The notes below the pieces were generated by a model. It saw only the letters and a list, made by a program, of their open reading frames with translations, ran no database searches and had not been told where the DNA came from. A stretch of 64,000 nucleotides of DNA, taken from positions 170,086-234,085 of the forward strand of contig JAFIHF010000004.1 of the NCBI GenBank assembly GCA_017848855.1, written 5' to 3'. The translations under genes were made by a program, and so were the position numbers. Origin of the DNA: Rhodanobacter denitrificans (GTDB taxonomy: Bacteria > Pseudomonadota > Gammaproteobacteria > Xanthomonadales > Rhodanobacteraceae). This document shows, in pieces, positions 1-7,238 of the stretch; within the stretch, counting starts at the first letter, position 1, and each line of letters opens with the position of its first letter.

Positions 1-873
1 GAGCTGCAAGCCTACCTGCAACGGATGGCGGGCTACGCGCTCACCGGCTCGACGCAGGAGCATGCGCTGTTCTTCCTGTACGGCACGGGCGCGAACGGCA
101 AGTCGGTGTTCGTCAACACGTTGGCCACGATCCTCGGCGACTACGCGACCAACGCGCCGATGGACACGTTCATGGAGACGCGCACCGACCGGCACCCGAC
201 CGACATGGCGGGCTTGCGCGGCGCGCGCTTCGTGTCTGCCATCGAAACCGAGCAAGGGCGGCGCTGGGCCGAATCGAAGGTCAAGAACCTCACCGGCGGT
301 GACAAGATCTCCGCGCGCTTCATGCGGCAGGACTTCTTCGAATTCTTCCCGCAGTTCAAGCTGGTCGTGGCGGGCAACCACAAGCCCGCCATCCGCAACA
401 TCGATGAAGCGATGAAGCGGCGGCTGCACCTGATCCCGTTCACGATCACCGTGCCGCCCGAGCGCCGCGACAAGCATCTCCAGCAGAAGCTCTTGGCCGA
501 GCGCGACGGCATCTTGGCCTGGGCGGTTCAGGGCTGTCTGGACTGGCAGCGTCTGGGTCGGCTCGATCCGCCGCAGCAGGTGCTCGAAGCGACCGAGGAG
601 TATTTCGAGGCCGAGGACGCACTGGGCCGCTGGCTCGACGAACGCTGCGTGCGCGAGGCCAACGCGAAGTCGCTGACCGCCGAACTGTTCAACGACTGGA
701 AGCAATGGGCCGATTCCGCTGGCGAGTTCATCGGCTCGCAGAAGCGGTTCTCCGATCTGCTCATCACCCGTGGCGTCGAGAAGTGGCGCAACACGGCGGG
801 CCTACGCGGCTTCCGTGGTGTCGGCCTCAAGCATCCGCCCACGGCCGCTTACACCCCTTATGCCGACAACTGA
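1..873 (+). CDS. P4-type primase/SF3 helicase, C-terminal part (5' end outside window)
   Basis: The reading frame is already open at base 1, so the first Met (base 25) is internal and only the C-terminal helicase half is visible. Seen: a Walker A loop GTGANGKS near base 82, a Walker B-like RFVSAIETE, and a sensor segment LVVAGNHKP followed by DEAMKRRLH. This order is typical of superfamily 3 (D5/P4 alpha) helicases that unwind the origin and are fused to a primase domain. It should start replication of the element. Its last bases lie just before an inverted repeat (893-992) that could be its target. The identity of the missing N-terminal primase domain is inferred from the family. Confidence 0.88.
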   Translation, partial: ELQAYLQRMAGYALTGSTQEHALFFLYGTGANGKSVFVNTLATILGDYATNAPMDTFMETRTDRHPTDMAGLRGARFVSAIETEQGRRWAESKVKNLTGGDKISARFMRQDFFEFFPQFKLVVAGNHKPAIRNIDEAMKRRLHLIPFTITVPPERRDKHLQQKLLAERDGILAWAVQGCLDWQRLGRLDPPQQVLEATEEYFEAEDALGRWLDERCVREANAKSLTAELFNDWKQWADSAGEFIGSQKRFSDLLITRGVEKWRNTAGLRGFRGVGLKHPPTAAYTPYADN

Positions 874-892
874 CCACCATGCCGACACACCC

Positions 893-992
893 GACTGACG
901 GATTTGACGGACTACGTCGTAACTCCTACGCGCGCGTGCGCGCACACGCACCTCATGGGGAGTTTCGATGTGATCCGTCCGATCCGTCAGTC
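893..992. repeat. Imperfect 21-bp inverted repeat with GACGGA iterons, possible origin or operator
   Basis: GACTGACGGAT at 893-903 is matched exactly in reverse by ATCCGTCAGTC at 982-992. Each arm carries two GACGGA hexamers spaced 9 bp apart (897 and 906; inverted at 974 and 983). About 17 of 21 positions match between arms, and the loop contains alternating GCGC sequence. It fills the gap between the helicase gene and the RuvC-like gene. Replication initiators of the P4 class act on iterons, so an origin role is plausible. An operator for the downstream genes is the alternative. Confidence 0.5.
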
Positions 993-1016
993 CGAATCGA
1001 AACAAGGACTGCAACC

Positions 1017-1493
1017 ATGACCACGACCATCCTCGCCCTCGACTTGGGCACCACCACCGGCTGGGCGCTGCGCGGCAGCGACGGCAACATCACCAGCGGC
1101 AGCGAGAGCTTCCGGCCGCAACGCTTCGAAGGCGGCGGCATGCGCTTCCTGCGCTTCAAGCGTTGGCTCACGGAACTGAAGGCCGTGACCGGCGGCATCG
1201 ACGCGCTGCACTTCGAGGAGGTGCGCCGCCACGTCTCGACCGATGCGGCGCACGCCTACGGCGGCTTCCTCGCCACGCTCACGGCGTGGTGCGAGCACCA
1301 CCAGATCCCGTACCAGGGCGTGCCGGTCGGCACGATCAAGAAGCACGCCACGGGCAAAGGCAACGCAGGCAAGGACGAGGTGATAGCGGCGATCCGCGCG
1401 CGCGGCCACGCGCCGTCCGACGACAACGAAGCCGACGCACTGGCGCTGCTGCACTGGGCCATCGCACAACACGATCTGGAACAGGAGGCATGA
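1017..1493 (+). CDS. RuvC-like Holliday junction resolvase/RNase H-fold nuclease
   Basis: A 158-residue protein beginning MTTTILALDLGTTTGWAL. The Asp in LALDLG, the Glu in LHFEEVRRH and the C-terminal EADALALLHW form the acidic set expected of RuvC-type RNase H-fold nucleases. Such phage enzymes resolve branched DNA before packaging or during recombination. The ATG at 1017 follows AAGGACTGCAACC and places the catalytic strand at the very N-terminus, as in the family. A longer upstream reading frame exists but has no family resemblance. The next gene starts 2 bp downstream, so the two are probably co-translated. Confidence 0.82.
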   Translation: MTTTILALDLGTTTGWALRGSDGNITSGSESFRPQRFEGGGMRFLRFKRWLTELKAVTGGIDALHFEEVRRHVSTDAAHAYGGFLATLTAWCEHHQIPYQGVPVGTIKKHATGKGNAGKDEVIAAIRARGHAPSDDNEADALALLHWAIAQHDLEQEA

Positions 1494-1494
1494 G

Positions 1495-1698
1495 ATGAAG
1501 ATTCCCACGCCCACCTATCGCTGCCCGCTGGGTCGCCTGCAACCCGAGACCGCCGACCTCGAAGCGGTGAAGCAACGCGGCTGGCGCGACCAGCACATCC
1601 TCGTCGTCAACGCAGCCGACGAACGCCTCGACTTCATCGAGCGCGAGTTCGTCCGGCGCATCGGCGAACGCCTCTACGGAGGGGCACGTCATGGCTGA
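1495..1698 (+). CDS. Small hypothetical phage protein
   Basis: A 67-residue protein starting MKIPTPTYRC, not recognised. It has one Cys, a basic-acidic mixed composition and no membrane segment. Support for it being real comes from spacing. It starts 2 bp after the RuvC-like stop, with AGGAGG-like sequence upstream inside that gene, and overlaps the next gene by 8 bp. It probably belongs to the replication/recombination transcript. No function can be assigned. Confidence 0.6.
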   Translation: MKIPTPTYRCPLGRLQPETADLEAVKQRGWRDQHILVVNAADERLDFIEREFVRRIGERLYGGARHG

Positions 1699-2089
1699 CC
1701 GTCGCGCTGCTTGGACAATCGAAGACGTGGCCGCGCGCTTCGAGGAGGCAGCCAGCACCGGACGACGCCTGCCGCCCGTGCGCGTGCAGGGCTACTTCAA
1801 CACCTGGCCGATCATCGTGCGCAAAGAGTGGGAAGCCTTCGCGGCCGACGAGACGGTCTATCGACCGTTCCCGCCCAGCCCGGACGCCATCGAGCGGATG
1901 CTGGAGACGATGAAGTGGGTGCAGTGGCTGGAGGTCGAGCAACGGCACCTCGTGTGGATGCGGGCCAAGCGCTACGGCTGGCGCGACATCACCATCCGCT
2001 TCGCCTGCGACCGCACGACGGCCTGGCGGCGCTGGCAGCGCGCCTTGCAGACGGTCGCCGACCAGCTCAACGGCGTCGTCACCGCGTAG
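1691..2089 (+). CDS. DUF6362 family protein
   Basis: A 132-residue protein starting MADRRAAWTIEDVAARFEEA. It contains a segment WPIIVRKEWEAF and a C-terminal helix-turn-helix-like stretch around FACDRTTAWRRWQRALQ. This pattern matches the phage family DUF6362, often found near terminase or replication genes. The HTH-like tail suggests DNA binding, perhaps transcriptional control or packaging, but the function is not established. It overlaps the preceding gene by 8 bp and is the last gene before the long intergenic stretch 2090-2456. Confidence 0.7.
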   Translation: MADRRAAWTIEDVAARFEEAASTGRRLPPVRVQGYFNTWPIIVRKEWEAFAADETVYRPFPPSPDAIERMLETMKWVQWLEVEQRHLVWMRAKRYGWRDITIRFACDRTTAWRRWQRALQTVADQLNGVVTA

Positions 2090-2307
2090 GGTTTTGGCGT
2101 GATTTGGCGCGCATGGTCGGCAATGCACGGGCATCGGCGGCAGTGAGCGGTTTTTGACCCTGCAACAGATTCGCCGATCCGGGGGTAGTATTTCAGCTAT
2201 CTTCTGGACAGCGGTGACGGCGCGGCGAGCGGCCCAAGGCAAAAGGGGTCCTTCCTTCCCGAATCGCAATGCGGAGGGCGCGAGCGCGGCGCTTTCCTAG
2301 CGTCAGA

Positions 2308-2360
2308 GTGCGAACCGAGGTTCGCACGGTTCGCAGGTTCGCACCCCGTTCAGTTCGCAC
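2308..2360. repeat. Cluster of five GTTCGCA(C) repeats, one inverted
   Basis: GTTCGCAC occurs at 2320, 2337 and 2353, with GTTCGCAG at 2329 and the inverse GTGCGAAC at 2308. The first pair forms an 8-bp perfect palindrome with a 4-nt centre (2308-2327). The cluster sits in the longest non-coding gap of the left region (2090-2456), just before a terminator-like hairpin. It could be a repressor operator array, replication iterons or part of a cos/packaging region. The sequence alone does not decide. Confidence 0.55.
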
Positions 2361-2370
2361 TTCACACTCC

Positions 2371-2411
2371 AACCCGCCCACGGCATCGTCCGTCGGCGGG
2401 TTTCGTTTTTG
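2371..2411 (+). terminator. Rho-independent terminator-like hairpin
   Basis: AACCCGCC at 2371-2378 pairs with GGCGGGTT at 2395-2402 and is followed by a T-rich run TTTCGTTTTT. It would end the transcript of the helicase to DUF6362 genes. The methyltransferase frame opens inside or just after the T-run, so the methyltransferases would need readthrough or a separate promoter. Confidence 0.6.
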
Positions 2412-2456
2412 GCTGCGCCGAAACGGCGCTGCGCTTGTTTTCTGGAACCCACACCC

Positions 2457-3854
2457 TTGAATCCTTTGAACGTCGAGTACCGCAAGGTCGAGACGCTGAT
2501 CCCCTACGCCCGCAACCCGCGCACGCACGCCGAGGCGCAGATCGCCAAGATCGCGGCCAGCATCGTCGAGTACGGCTGGACGAATCCGATCCTGGTCGAT
2601 GGCGGCAACGGCATCATCGCGGGCCACGGGCGTCTTGCCGCCGCGCACAAGCTCGGCTTGGCCGAGGTGCCGGTGATCGAACTGGCACACCTGAGCACGG
2701 CGCAAAAGCGCGCCTACGTCATCGCCGACAACCGGCTGGCGCTGGATGCGGGCTGGGACGAGGAAATGCTGGCGCTGGAACTGGCCGAGCTGTCCGAGGC
2801 CGGATACGAGCTGGCGCTCACCGGCTTCGAGGACGCCGAGCTGCGAGACCTGCTGGCAAGCGCCGAAGTCTCGGACGCGGGCGAACAACAGGACGACGCG
2901 GCGGACGACGCCGACGACGTGCCCGATGCTCCGGCCACGCCGGTGTCCCGCGTGGGCGACGTCTGGGCCATCGGCGCGCATCGCCTGATCTGCGGCGATG
3001 CCGCCGATGCCGACGTGGTCGCCACGCTGATGGCGGGCGAGCGAGCGGCGCTGTGCTTCACCTCGCCGCCCTACGGCAACCAGCGCGACTACACCACCGG
3101 CGGCATCGCCGATTGGGATGCGTTGATGCGCGGCGTGTTCGCTCAGTTGCCGATGGCGGGCGACGGCCAGGTGCTGATCAACCTCGGCCTGATCCACCGC
3201 GACAACGAGTTCGTCCCGTATTGGGAAGCGTGGATTGATTGGATGCGGACGAAGGGTTGGCGGCGCTTCGGCTGGTATGTCTGGGATCAGGGGCCGGGAA
3301 TGCCCGGCGACTGGCAGGGCCGCTTCGCGCCCAGCTTCGAGTTCGTGTTCCATTTCAATCGCGCCAGCCGCAAGCCCAACAAGATCGTGCCCTGCAAGTT
3401 CGCCGGGCAGGAAACGCACTTGCGCGCCGACGGCTCATCCACCGCGATGCGTGGCAAGGATGGCGAAGTCAACGGCTGGACGCACGCGGGCCAGCCGACG
3501 CAGGACATGCGCATTCCTGATTCGGTGATCCGCGTGATGCGCCACAAGGGCAAGATCGGCGAAGGCATCGACCATCCCGCCGTGTTCCCGGTGGCGCTGC
3601 CGCAGTTCGTCATCGAGGCGTTCAGCAACATCGGTGATCTGGTGTTCGAGCCGTTCGGCGGCAGCGGCAGCACGATGCTGGCCGCGCAGCGCACCGGGCG
3701 CGTCTGCCGCTCGGTCGAGATCGCGCCGGAGTACGTCGATGTCGCCATCCGGCGCTTCCGGCAGAACCATCCCGAAGTCGCCGTCACGCTGCTGGCCACG
3801 GGTCAGACCTTCGACGAGGTCGAGGGCGAGCGCATCGAGGAGGTTGCGGCATGA
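2457..3854 (+). CDS. ParB-domain DNA methyltransferase (SPPY type)
   Basis: This is a two-domain protein. Residues about 8-110 are a ParB/sulfiredoxin-like domain (IPYARNPRTH, IIAGHGRLAAAHKLG). The rest is a beta-class DNA methyltransferase with catalytic SPPY near residue 203 and SAM-binding FEPFGGSGS near 397. SPPY usually marks N4-cytosine methylation. No restriction endonuclease is nearby, so it is likely a phage self-modification enzyme. There is no ATG near the family start. TTG at 2457 or 2466 is chosen because the homologous region begins there, while the frame itself opens at TTG 2409. It overlaps the next methyltransferase by 4 bp. Confidence 0.85.
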   Translation: MNPLNVEYRKVETLIPYARNPRTHAEAQIAKIAASIVEYGWTNPILVDGGNGIIAGHGRLAAAHKLGLAEVPVIELAHLSTAQKRAYVIADNRLALDAGWDEEMLALELAELSEAGYELALTGFEDAELRDLLASAEVSDAGEQQDDAADDADDVPDAPATPVSRVGDVWAIGAHRLICGDAADADVVATLMAGERAALCFTSPPYGNQRDYTTGGIADWDALMRGVFAQLPMAGDGQVLINLGLIHRDNEFVPYWEAWIDWMRTKGWRRFGWYVWDQGPGMPGDWQGRFAPSFEFVFHFNRASRKPNKIVPCKFAGQETHLRADGSSTAMRGKDGEVNGWTHAGQPTQDMRIPDSVIRVMRHKGKIGEGIDHPAVFPVALPQFVIEAFSNIGDLVFEPFGGSGSTMLAAQRTGRVCRSVEIAPEYVDVAIRRFRQNHPEVAVTLLATGQTFDEVEGERIEEVAA

Positions 3855-5197
3855 CCAGCTCGTGGCTCGCCGACAAGATCGAGCAGTGGCCGACCGCCAA
3901 GCTCGTGCCCTATGCACGCAATGCGCGCACACACAGCGACGCGCAGGTGGCGCAGATCGCCGCCAGCATCGCCGAGTTCGGCTTCACCAACCCCATCCTC
4001 GCGGGCAGCGACGGCGTGATCGTCGCCGGTCATGGGCGGCTCGCTGCCGCGCAGAAACTCGGCCTCGAAATGGTGCCGGTGGTCGTGCTCGATCATCTGA
4101 CGCCGACACAGCGCCGCGCGCTGGTGATCGCGGACAACCGCATCGCCGAGAACGCCGGGTGGGACGATGAACTGCTGCGCGTCGAGCTGGAAGCCTTGCA
4201 AGACGAAGGCTTCGACCTCGACCTGACCGGCTTTGACGCCGACGCGCTGGCCGACTTGCTGACGGGCGATGAACCGGATGGCGAAGGCGAAACCGATGAC
4301 GATGCGGTGCCCGAGGTCAGCGAGACGCCGGTCTCGCGCCGGGGCGACGTCTGGCTGCTCGGCGGCCATCGACTGCTATGCGGCGACGCCACCGTGGCCG
4401 CCAGCTACCGCACCTTGCTCGACGGCGAGCCGGTGGACATGGTGTTCACCGATCCACCGTACAACGTGAACTACGCCAACAGCGCGAAGGACAAGCTGCG
4501 CGGCAAGGATCGCGCGATCTTGAACGACAACCTGGGCGATGGTTTCTACGACTTTCTGCTGGCGGCGCTGACGCCGACCATCGCCCACTGTCGTGGCGCG
4601 ATCTACGTTGCGATGTCATCCAGCGAACTGGACACGCTGCAATCGGCCTTCCGCGTGGCGGGCGGCCACTGGTCGACCTTCATCATCTGGGCGAAGAACA
4701 CCTTCACGCTCGGTCGCGCCGACTACCAGCGGCAGTACGAGCCGATCCTGTACGGATGGCCCGAGGGCGGCGAACGCCACTGGTGTGGCGACCGCGACCA
4801 GGGCGACGTGTGGCAGATCAAGAAGCCGCAGAAGAACGACCTGCACCCGACGATGAAGCCGGTGGAGCTGGTCGAGCGCGCGATCCGAAATTCGAGCCGC
4901 CCTGGCAACGTGGTGCTCGATCCCTTCGGCGGCTCAGGCACGACGCTGATCGCCGCCGAGAAATCGGGACGGCTGGCGCGGCTGATCGAGCTCGACCCGA
5001 AGTACGTCGATGTGATCGTGCGCCGCTGGCAGGACTGGACCGGACAACAAGCCACCCGCGAATCCGATGGGGTGGCGTTCGACGATCTGTCAGGACTCGG
5101 GGAAACTCGGGTAGAGGTCGCCGCTGCTGATATCGGCAACGTAAGTGACGTTGCGGAACTCGTCGGCGTGGTCGGCAAGGATGACGCCGCCGACTGA
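3851..5197 (+). CDS. ParB-domain DNA methyltransferase (DPPY type)
   Basis: A 448-residue protein with the same architecture as its neighbour. It has an N-terminal ParB-like domain (VPYARNARTH, VAGHGRLAAAQKLG) and a beta-class methyltransferase with DPPY near residue 201 and DPFGGSGTTLIAAE near 357-370. DPPY usually indicates N6-adenine methylation. The two N-terminal domains are clearly related while the catalytic motifs differ, suggesting duplication followed by domain swapping. The ATG overlaps the previous stop (ATGA). The last ~36 residues are antisense to a small minus-strand gene (5090-5296), so the natural C-terminus may differ from homologues. Confidence 0.87.
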   Translation: MTSSWLADKIEQWPTAKLVPYARNARTHSDAQVAQIAASIAEFGFTNPILAGSDGVIVAGHGRLAAAQKLGLEMVPVVVLDHLTPTQRRALVIADNRIAENAGWDDELLRVELEALQDEGFDLDLTGFDADALADLLTGDEPDGEGETDDDAVPEVSETPVSRRGDVWLLGGHRLLCGDATVAASYRTLLDGEPVDMVFTDPPYNVNYANSAKDKLRGKDRAILNDNLGDGFYDFLLAALTPTIAHCRGAIYVAMSSSELDTLQSAFRVAGGHWSTFIIWAKNTFTLGRADYQRQYEPILYGWPEGGERHWCGDRDQGDVWQIKKPQKNDLHPTMKPVELVERAIRNSSRPGNVVLDPFGGSGTTLIAAEKSGRLARLIELDPKYVDVIVRRWQDWTGQQATRESDGVAFDDLSGLGETRVEVAAADIGNVSDVAELVGVVGKDDAAD

Positions 5198-5296
5198 CTT
5201 GATTGCCACCCCGTACTTGCGGGTGAGCGCGGTCAATTCGGCGACGAACTCGTCGTAGTTGGCTTCGATGGTCAGGTTGGTGGTGACTGCGGCCAT
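5090..5296 (-). CDS. Small hypothetical phage protein
   Basis: A 68-residue protein starting MAAVTTNLTIEANYDEF. It has a good ribosome-binding site (AGGAG, 7 nt upstream) and starts 10 bp after the stop of the next upstream minus-strand gene, so the two form a pair. It contains a segment YGVAIKSVGGVILAD that would fit a small alpha/beta fold. No function is recognised. Its 3' 108 bp run antisense to the end of the second methyltransferase. Both frames look coding, which is unusual. Confidence 0.6.
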   Translation of the reverse strand: MAAVTTNLTIEANYDEFVAELTALTRKYGVAIKSVGGVILADHADEFRNVTYVADISSGDLYPSFPES

Positions 5297-5306
5297 GTCG
5301 CTCTCC

Positions 5307-5675
5307 TCAGGCGGCGAGTTCTTCTTCGACGATCTCGCAGTGAATCACGAAGCCCGTCAGGTAAGGCAGGCCGCGCGGGATGCCGTAGTCTTTGCTGGTC
5401 TGGCGTCCGATCTTCCAGCCCATCCACTGCTCGGTGGCGGCGTGGATCGCGTCCGCCAGGGCGCGACCGGCGTGCATCTGGTTCAGGACATCGTCCGCGA
5501 AGTGGCGTCCGTGCCGGCTGTCGAGGAAGGCCCGGACTGAGTCGAGGGGCTGGTGCGTGGCATCCGAGATCGCGGTCATCGCCGTCGGCCAGGCTGCGGT
5601 GGCGTTCTCGTTCATCGTGCCCCAAAAGCCCCAGGCGTCGTTGCGGGTGGCGGGGATATGGTTGGTGTTGTCCAT
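5307..5675 (-). CDS. Hypothetical phage protein, first gene of promoter-repeat unit 1
   Basis: A 122-residue protein starting MDNTNHIPATRNDAWGFWGT, not assigned to a known function. The start at 5675 is preceded by AAGGAG. The longer open frame upstream of it runs through the promoter repeat and is not coding. It has mixed helical character with a C-terminal half (WMGWKIGRQTSKDYGIPRGL) that looks conserved rather than random. It lies 37 bp downstream of the GTTACT box of repeat 1 and is followed by the 68-residue gene. Confidence 0.65.
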   Translation of the reverse strand: MDNTNHIPATRNDAWGFWGTMNENATAAWPTAMTAISDATHQPLDSVRAFLDSRHGRHFADDVLNQMHAGRALADAIHAATEQWMGWKIGRQTSKDYGIPRGLPYLTGFVIHCEIVEEELAA

Positions 5676-5711
5676 CGTGGGCTCCTTGTGGTTGATCGTT
5701 GCGACACCCGT

Positions 5712-5740
5712 AGTAACGCGCTGTTCGATTGAGAAGCCAA
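5712..5740 (-). promoter_or_regulatory. Promoter-like repeat, copy 1
   Basis: Read on the minus strand this is TTGGCT, a 17-bp spacer ending GAACAGCGC, then GTTACT. It is one of five near-identical copies (also at 6175, 6824, 7168 and 47645). The spacer length of exactly 17 bp and position 37 bp before the start codon at 5675 fit a sigma-70 promoter with weak boxes. The conserved spacer implies an additional bound protein. The 5' flank also has a GAGAAAGAAGCC stretch. Confidence 0.7.
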
Positions 5741-5772
5741 GCTGTTCTCGGCTTCTTTCTCGATCTTTTCGA

Positions 5773-6132
5773 TTACCCGAGGCGGGCCACGTAGCGGGCG
5801 TAATCGCCGCCCTCCGGGTTGACGTACAGATAGGGGCGACCCGGCGCCTTGACCTCCACGCAGAGGTAGCCGTCGCCCGCACCGCCGCCTTTGCCGCGTA
5901 GCCAATCGCGCGATACCAACAGGCTGCTGGCAAAGGCGTCGAACTCGGCCGGGGTCAGTTCCTTGGTCTCCGTGATGTAGATCTTGGTCTGCCCCTGGCC
6001 GCCGACTTCGCCAAGATCGGCAGGCTTGCGCGCGAACGGCAGGCGGATGCTCAACTCCTCGACCTCGATGGCGTTGTCGCCGATTTGGAGAGTGCGAGGG
6101 GTGCGTTCGAGGGTGATGGTCATGGTGCTCAT
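5773..6132 (-). CDS. Hypothetical phage protein, promoter-repeat unit 2
   Basis: A 119-residue protein starting MSTMTITLERTPRTLQIGDN with AAGGAG about 9 nt upstream. It is beta-rich in appearance, with a Gly-rich patch RGKGGGAGDGYL and an ending GGDYARYVARLG. No family is recognised with confidence. It is alone behind promoter repeat 2 and lies between two other repeat-driven units, so it is probably an early-expressed accessory or host-takeover protein. That role is inference from context only. Confidence 0.65.
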   Translation of the reverse strand: MSTMTITLERTPRTLQIGDNAIEVEELSIRLPFARKPADLGEVGGQGQTKIYITETKELTPAEFDAFASSLLVSRDWLRGKGGGAGDGYLCVEVKAPGRPYLYVNPEGGDYARYVARLG

Positions 6133-6174
6133 GGGCTGTTCTCCTTGGGATGCGTCGTCAATCACGACACCAGC

Positions 6175-6203
6175 ATGAACGCGCTGTTCGCCTGGGAAGC
6201 CAA
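6175..6203 (-). promoter_or_regulatory. Promoter-like repeat, copy 2
   Basis: The minus strand reads TTGGCT, 17 bp, GTTCAT, with GAACAGCGC conserved in the spacer. It lies 43 bp upstream of the start codon at 6132. The GAAC and GTTC ends around the spacer/-10 junction form a short dyad that could be an operator. Confidence 0.7.
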
Positions 6204-6269
6204 GCGTTTTCAAGGGTGGTGGCAATGGATTATTCGGGGGTGCAGGCAGTGCCCGCACCCCAGCGCTGA

Positions 6270-6788
6270 TCACGCAATCCGATACACGCGCTCGCCGCCC
6301 TCGGCCTTGTCCGAGACGATGGCGAGTCCGAGTTTTTTCTTGAAGGCCCCGGCGAAGGTGCCGCGCACCGTGTGCGCCTGCCAGCCGGTGGTCTCGCAGA
6401 TCTGGCGGATGGTCGCGCCCTCGGGGCGCTTGAGCATCCGGATGACCTCGGCCTGCTTGCTGTTCTCGCGGGTGCGCGGCGTGGCCTTGGCCTCCTGCTT
6501 CCACGTGGCTTCGGCGGCAGCGACGTCCTGCTCCAGTTCGGCATCGAACTCGGGCGTCGGCTGCTGGACGCCGGGGCGCGGCATGCCCAGCGCGTCGTAA
6601 CCCTCGGCGGCAATGCGCCAGCCCTCGCCGTCGGGCGTGATGAGGGCGCGGTTGAACATGCCTTCCAGCACCTTCTTGCGCGCGCCGCCTTTGACGTTGT
6701 CGGGGAACCACTCGATCTTGCCGTCGCTGGAGTGAATGGCCTTGGCGAGGATGGCGTGCTGGGCCGGGGTCAGTTGGATGGTGCTCAT
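6270..6788 (-). CDS. DUF3489 domain protein
   Basis: A 172-residue protein starting MSTIQLTPAQHAILAKAIHS. The N-terminal half resembles a small domain repeated in this family (LTPDGEGW/ITPDGEGWRIA). The C-terminal part EVIRMLKRPEGATIRQICET with TGWQAHTVRGTFAGAFKKKL is the DUF3489 winged-helix-like signature. DUF3489 proteins are common on proteobacterial prophages and integrative elements, and DNA binding is suspected but not proven. The start at 6788 has AGGAG upstream, and it is the only gene behind promoter repeat 3. Its gene ends 138 bp before the next unit. Confidence 0.8.
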   Translation of the reverse strand: MSTIQLTPAQHAILAKAIHSSDGKIEWFPDNVKGGARKKVLEGMFNRALITPDGEGWRIAAEGYDALGMPRPGVQQPTPEFDAELEQDVAAAEATWKQEAKATPRTRENSKQAEVIRMLKRPEGATIRQICETTGWQAHTVRGTFAGAFKKKLGLAIVSDKAEGGERVYRIA

Positions 6789-6823
6789 GGTCTGCTCCTT
6801 TGCAGTGGTTGATCGGGATCGTG

Positions 6824-6852
6824 ATGAACGCGCTGTTCGCCGGTGAAGCCAA
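6824..6852 (-). promoter_or_regulatory. Promoter-like repeat, copy 3
   Basis: The minus strand reads TTGGCT, 17 bp including GAACAGCGC, GTTCAT. It is 36 bp from the DUF3489 start codon. AGAAAGAG precedes the -35-like box, as it does in copy 4. Confidence 0.7.
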
Positions 6853-6864
6853 GCTCTTTCTGCT

Positions 6865-7131
6865 TCAACGCCTGCGCAGCGACGAGATGCCTGCTTCGGC
6901 CAGTTCAAGGGCGGCGGCATGGAACGCGGCTTCCGCGAGCCAGGGCGCGTCCCGAGCGTCATCCAGGAGTTGATCGATTACCGCCTTGGCTCGTGCGCGC
7001 ATCGAAGCGCATGCGGCTTCGAGGTCGGCATTGCTGGCGGTAGCCACCTCGTTGCGGCAGGCGCGCACCAAGACCGTCATGGCGGCTTCGGCGAGCTTGA
7101 CTGCAAGGGTGTCGAGGGATGGGTTGTTCAT
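6865..7131 (-). CDS. Small helical hypothetical phage protein
   Basis: An 88-residue, Ala-rich and almost entirely helical protein starting MNNPSLDTLAVKLAEAAMTV. It contains two Cys but no metal-binding pattern and no membrane segment. The start at 7131 has AAAGGA upstream and sits 37 bp from the GTTCAT box of promoter repeat 4. It is the first of the leftward small genes and is divergent from the terminase operon. No function is recognised. Confidence 0.62.
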   Translation of the reverse strand: MNNPSLDTLAVKLAEAAMTVLVRACRNEVATASNADLEAACASMRARAKAVIDQLLDDARDAPWLAEAAFHAAALELAEAGISSLRRR

Positions 7132-7167
7132 CGTTTGTCCTTTCGACGTGATTGATGGCGTGACGTG

Positions 7168-7196
7168 ATGAACGCGCTGTTCCCGATGGAAGCCAA
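7168..7196 (-). promoter_or_regulatory. Promoter-like repeat, copy 4
   Basis: The minus strand reads TTGGCT, 17 bp including GAACAGCGC, GTTCAT. It drives leftward and lies in the divergent gap in front of the terminase genes, so it could coordinate early leftward and late rightward expression. It is 37 bp from the start codon at 7131. Confidence 0.7.
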
Positions 7197-7238
7197 GCTC
7201 TTTCTCGACGAAGGACGAACACATGATTGAAGGTGCCG

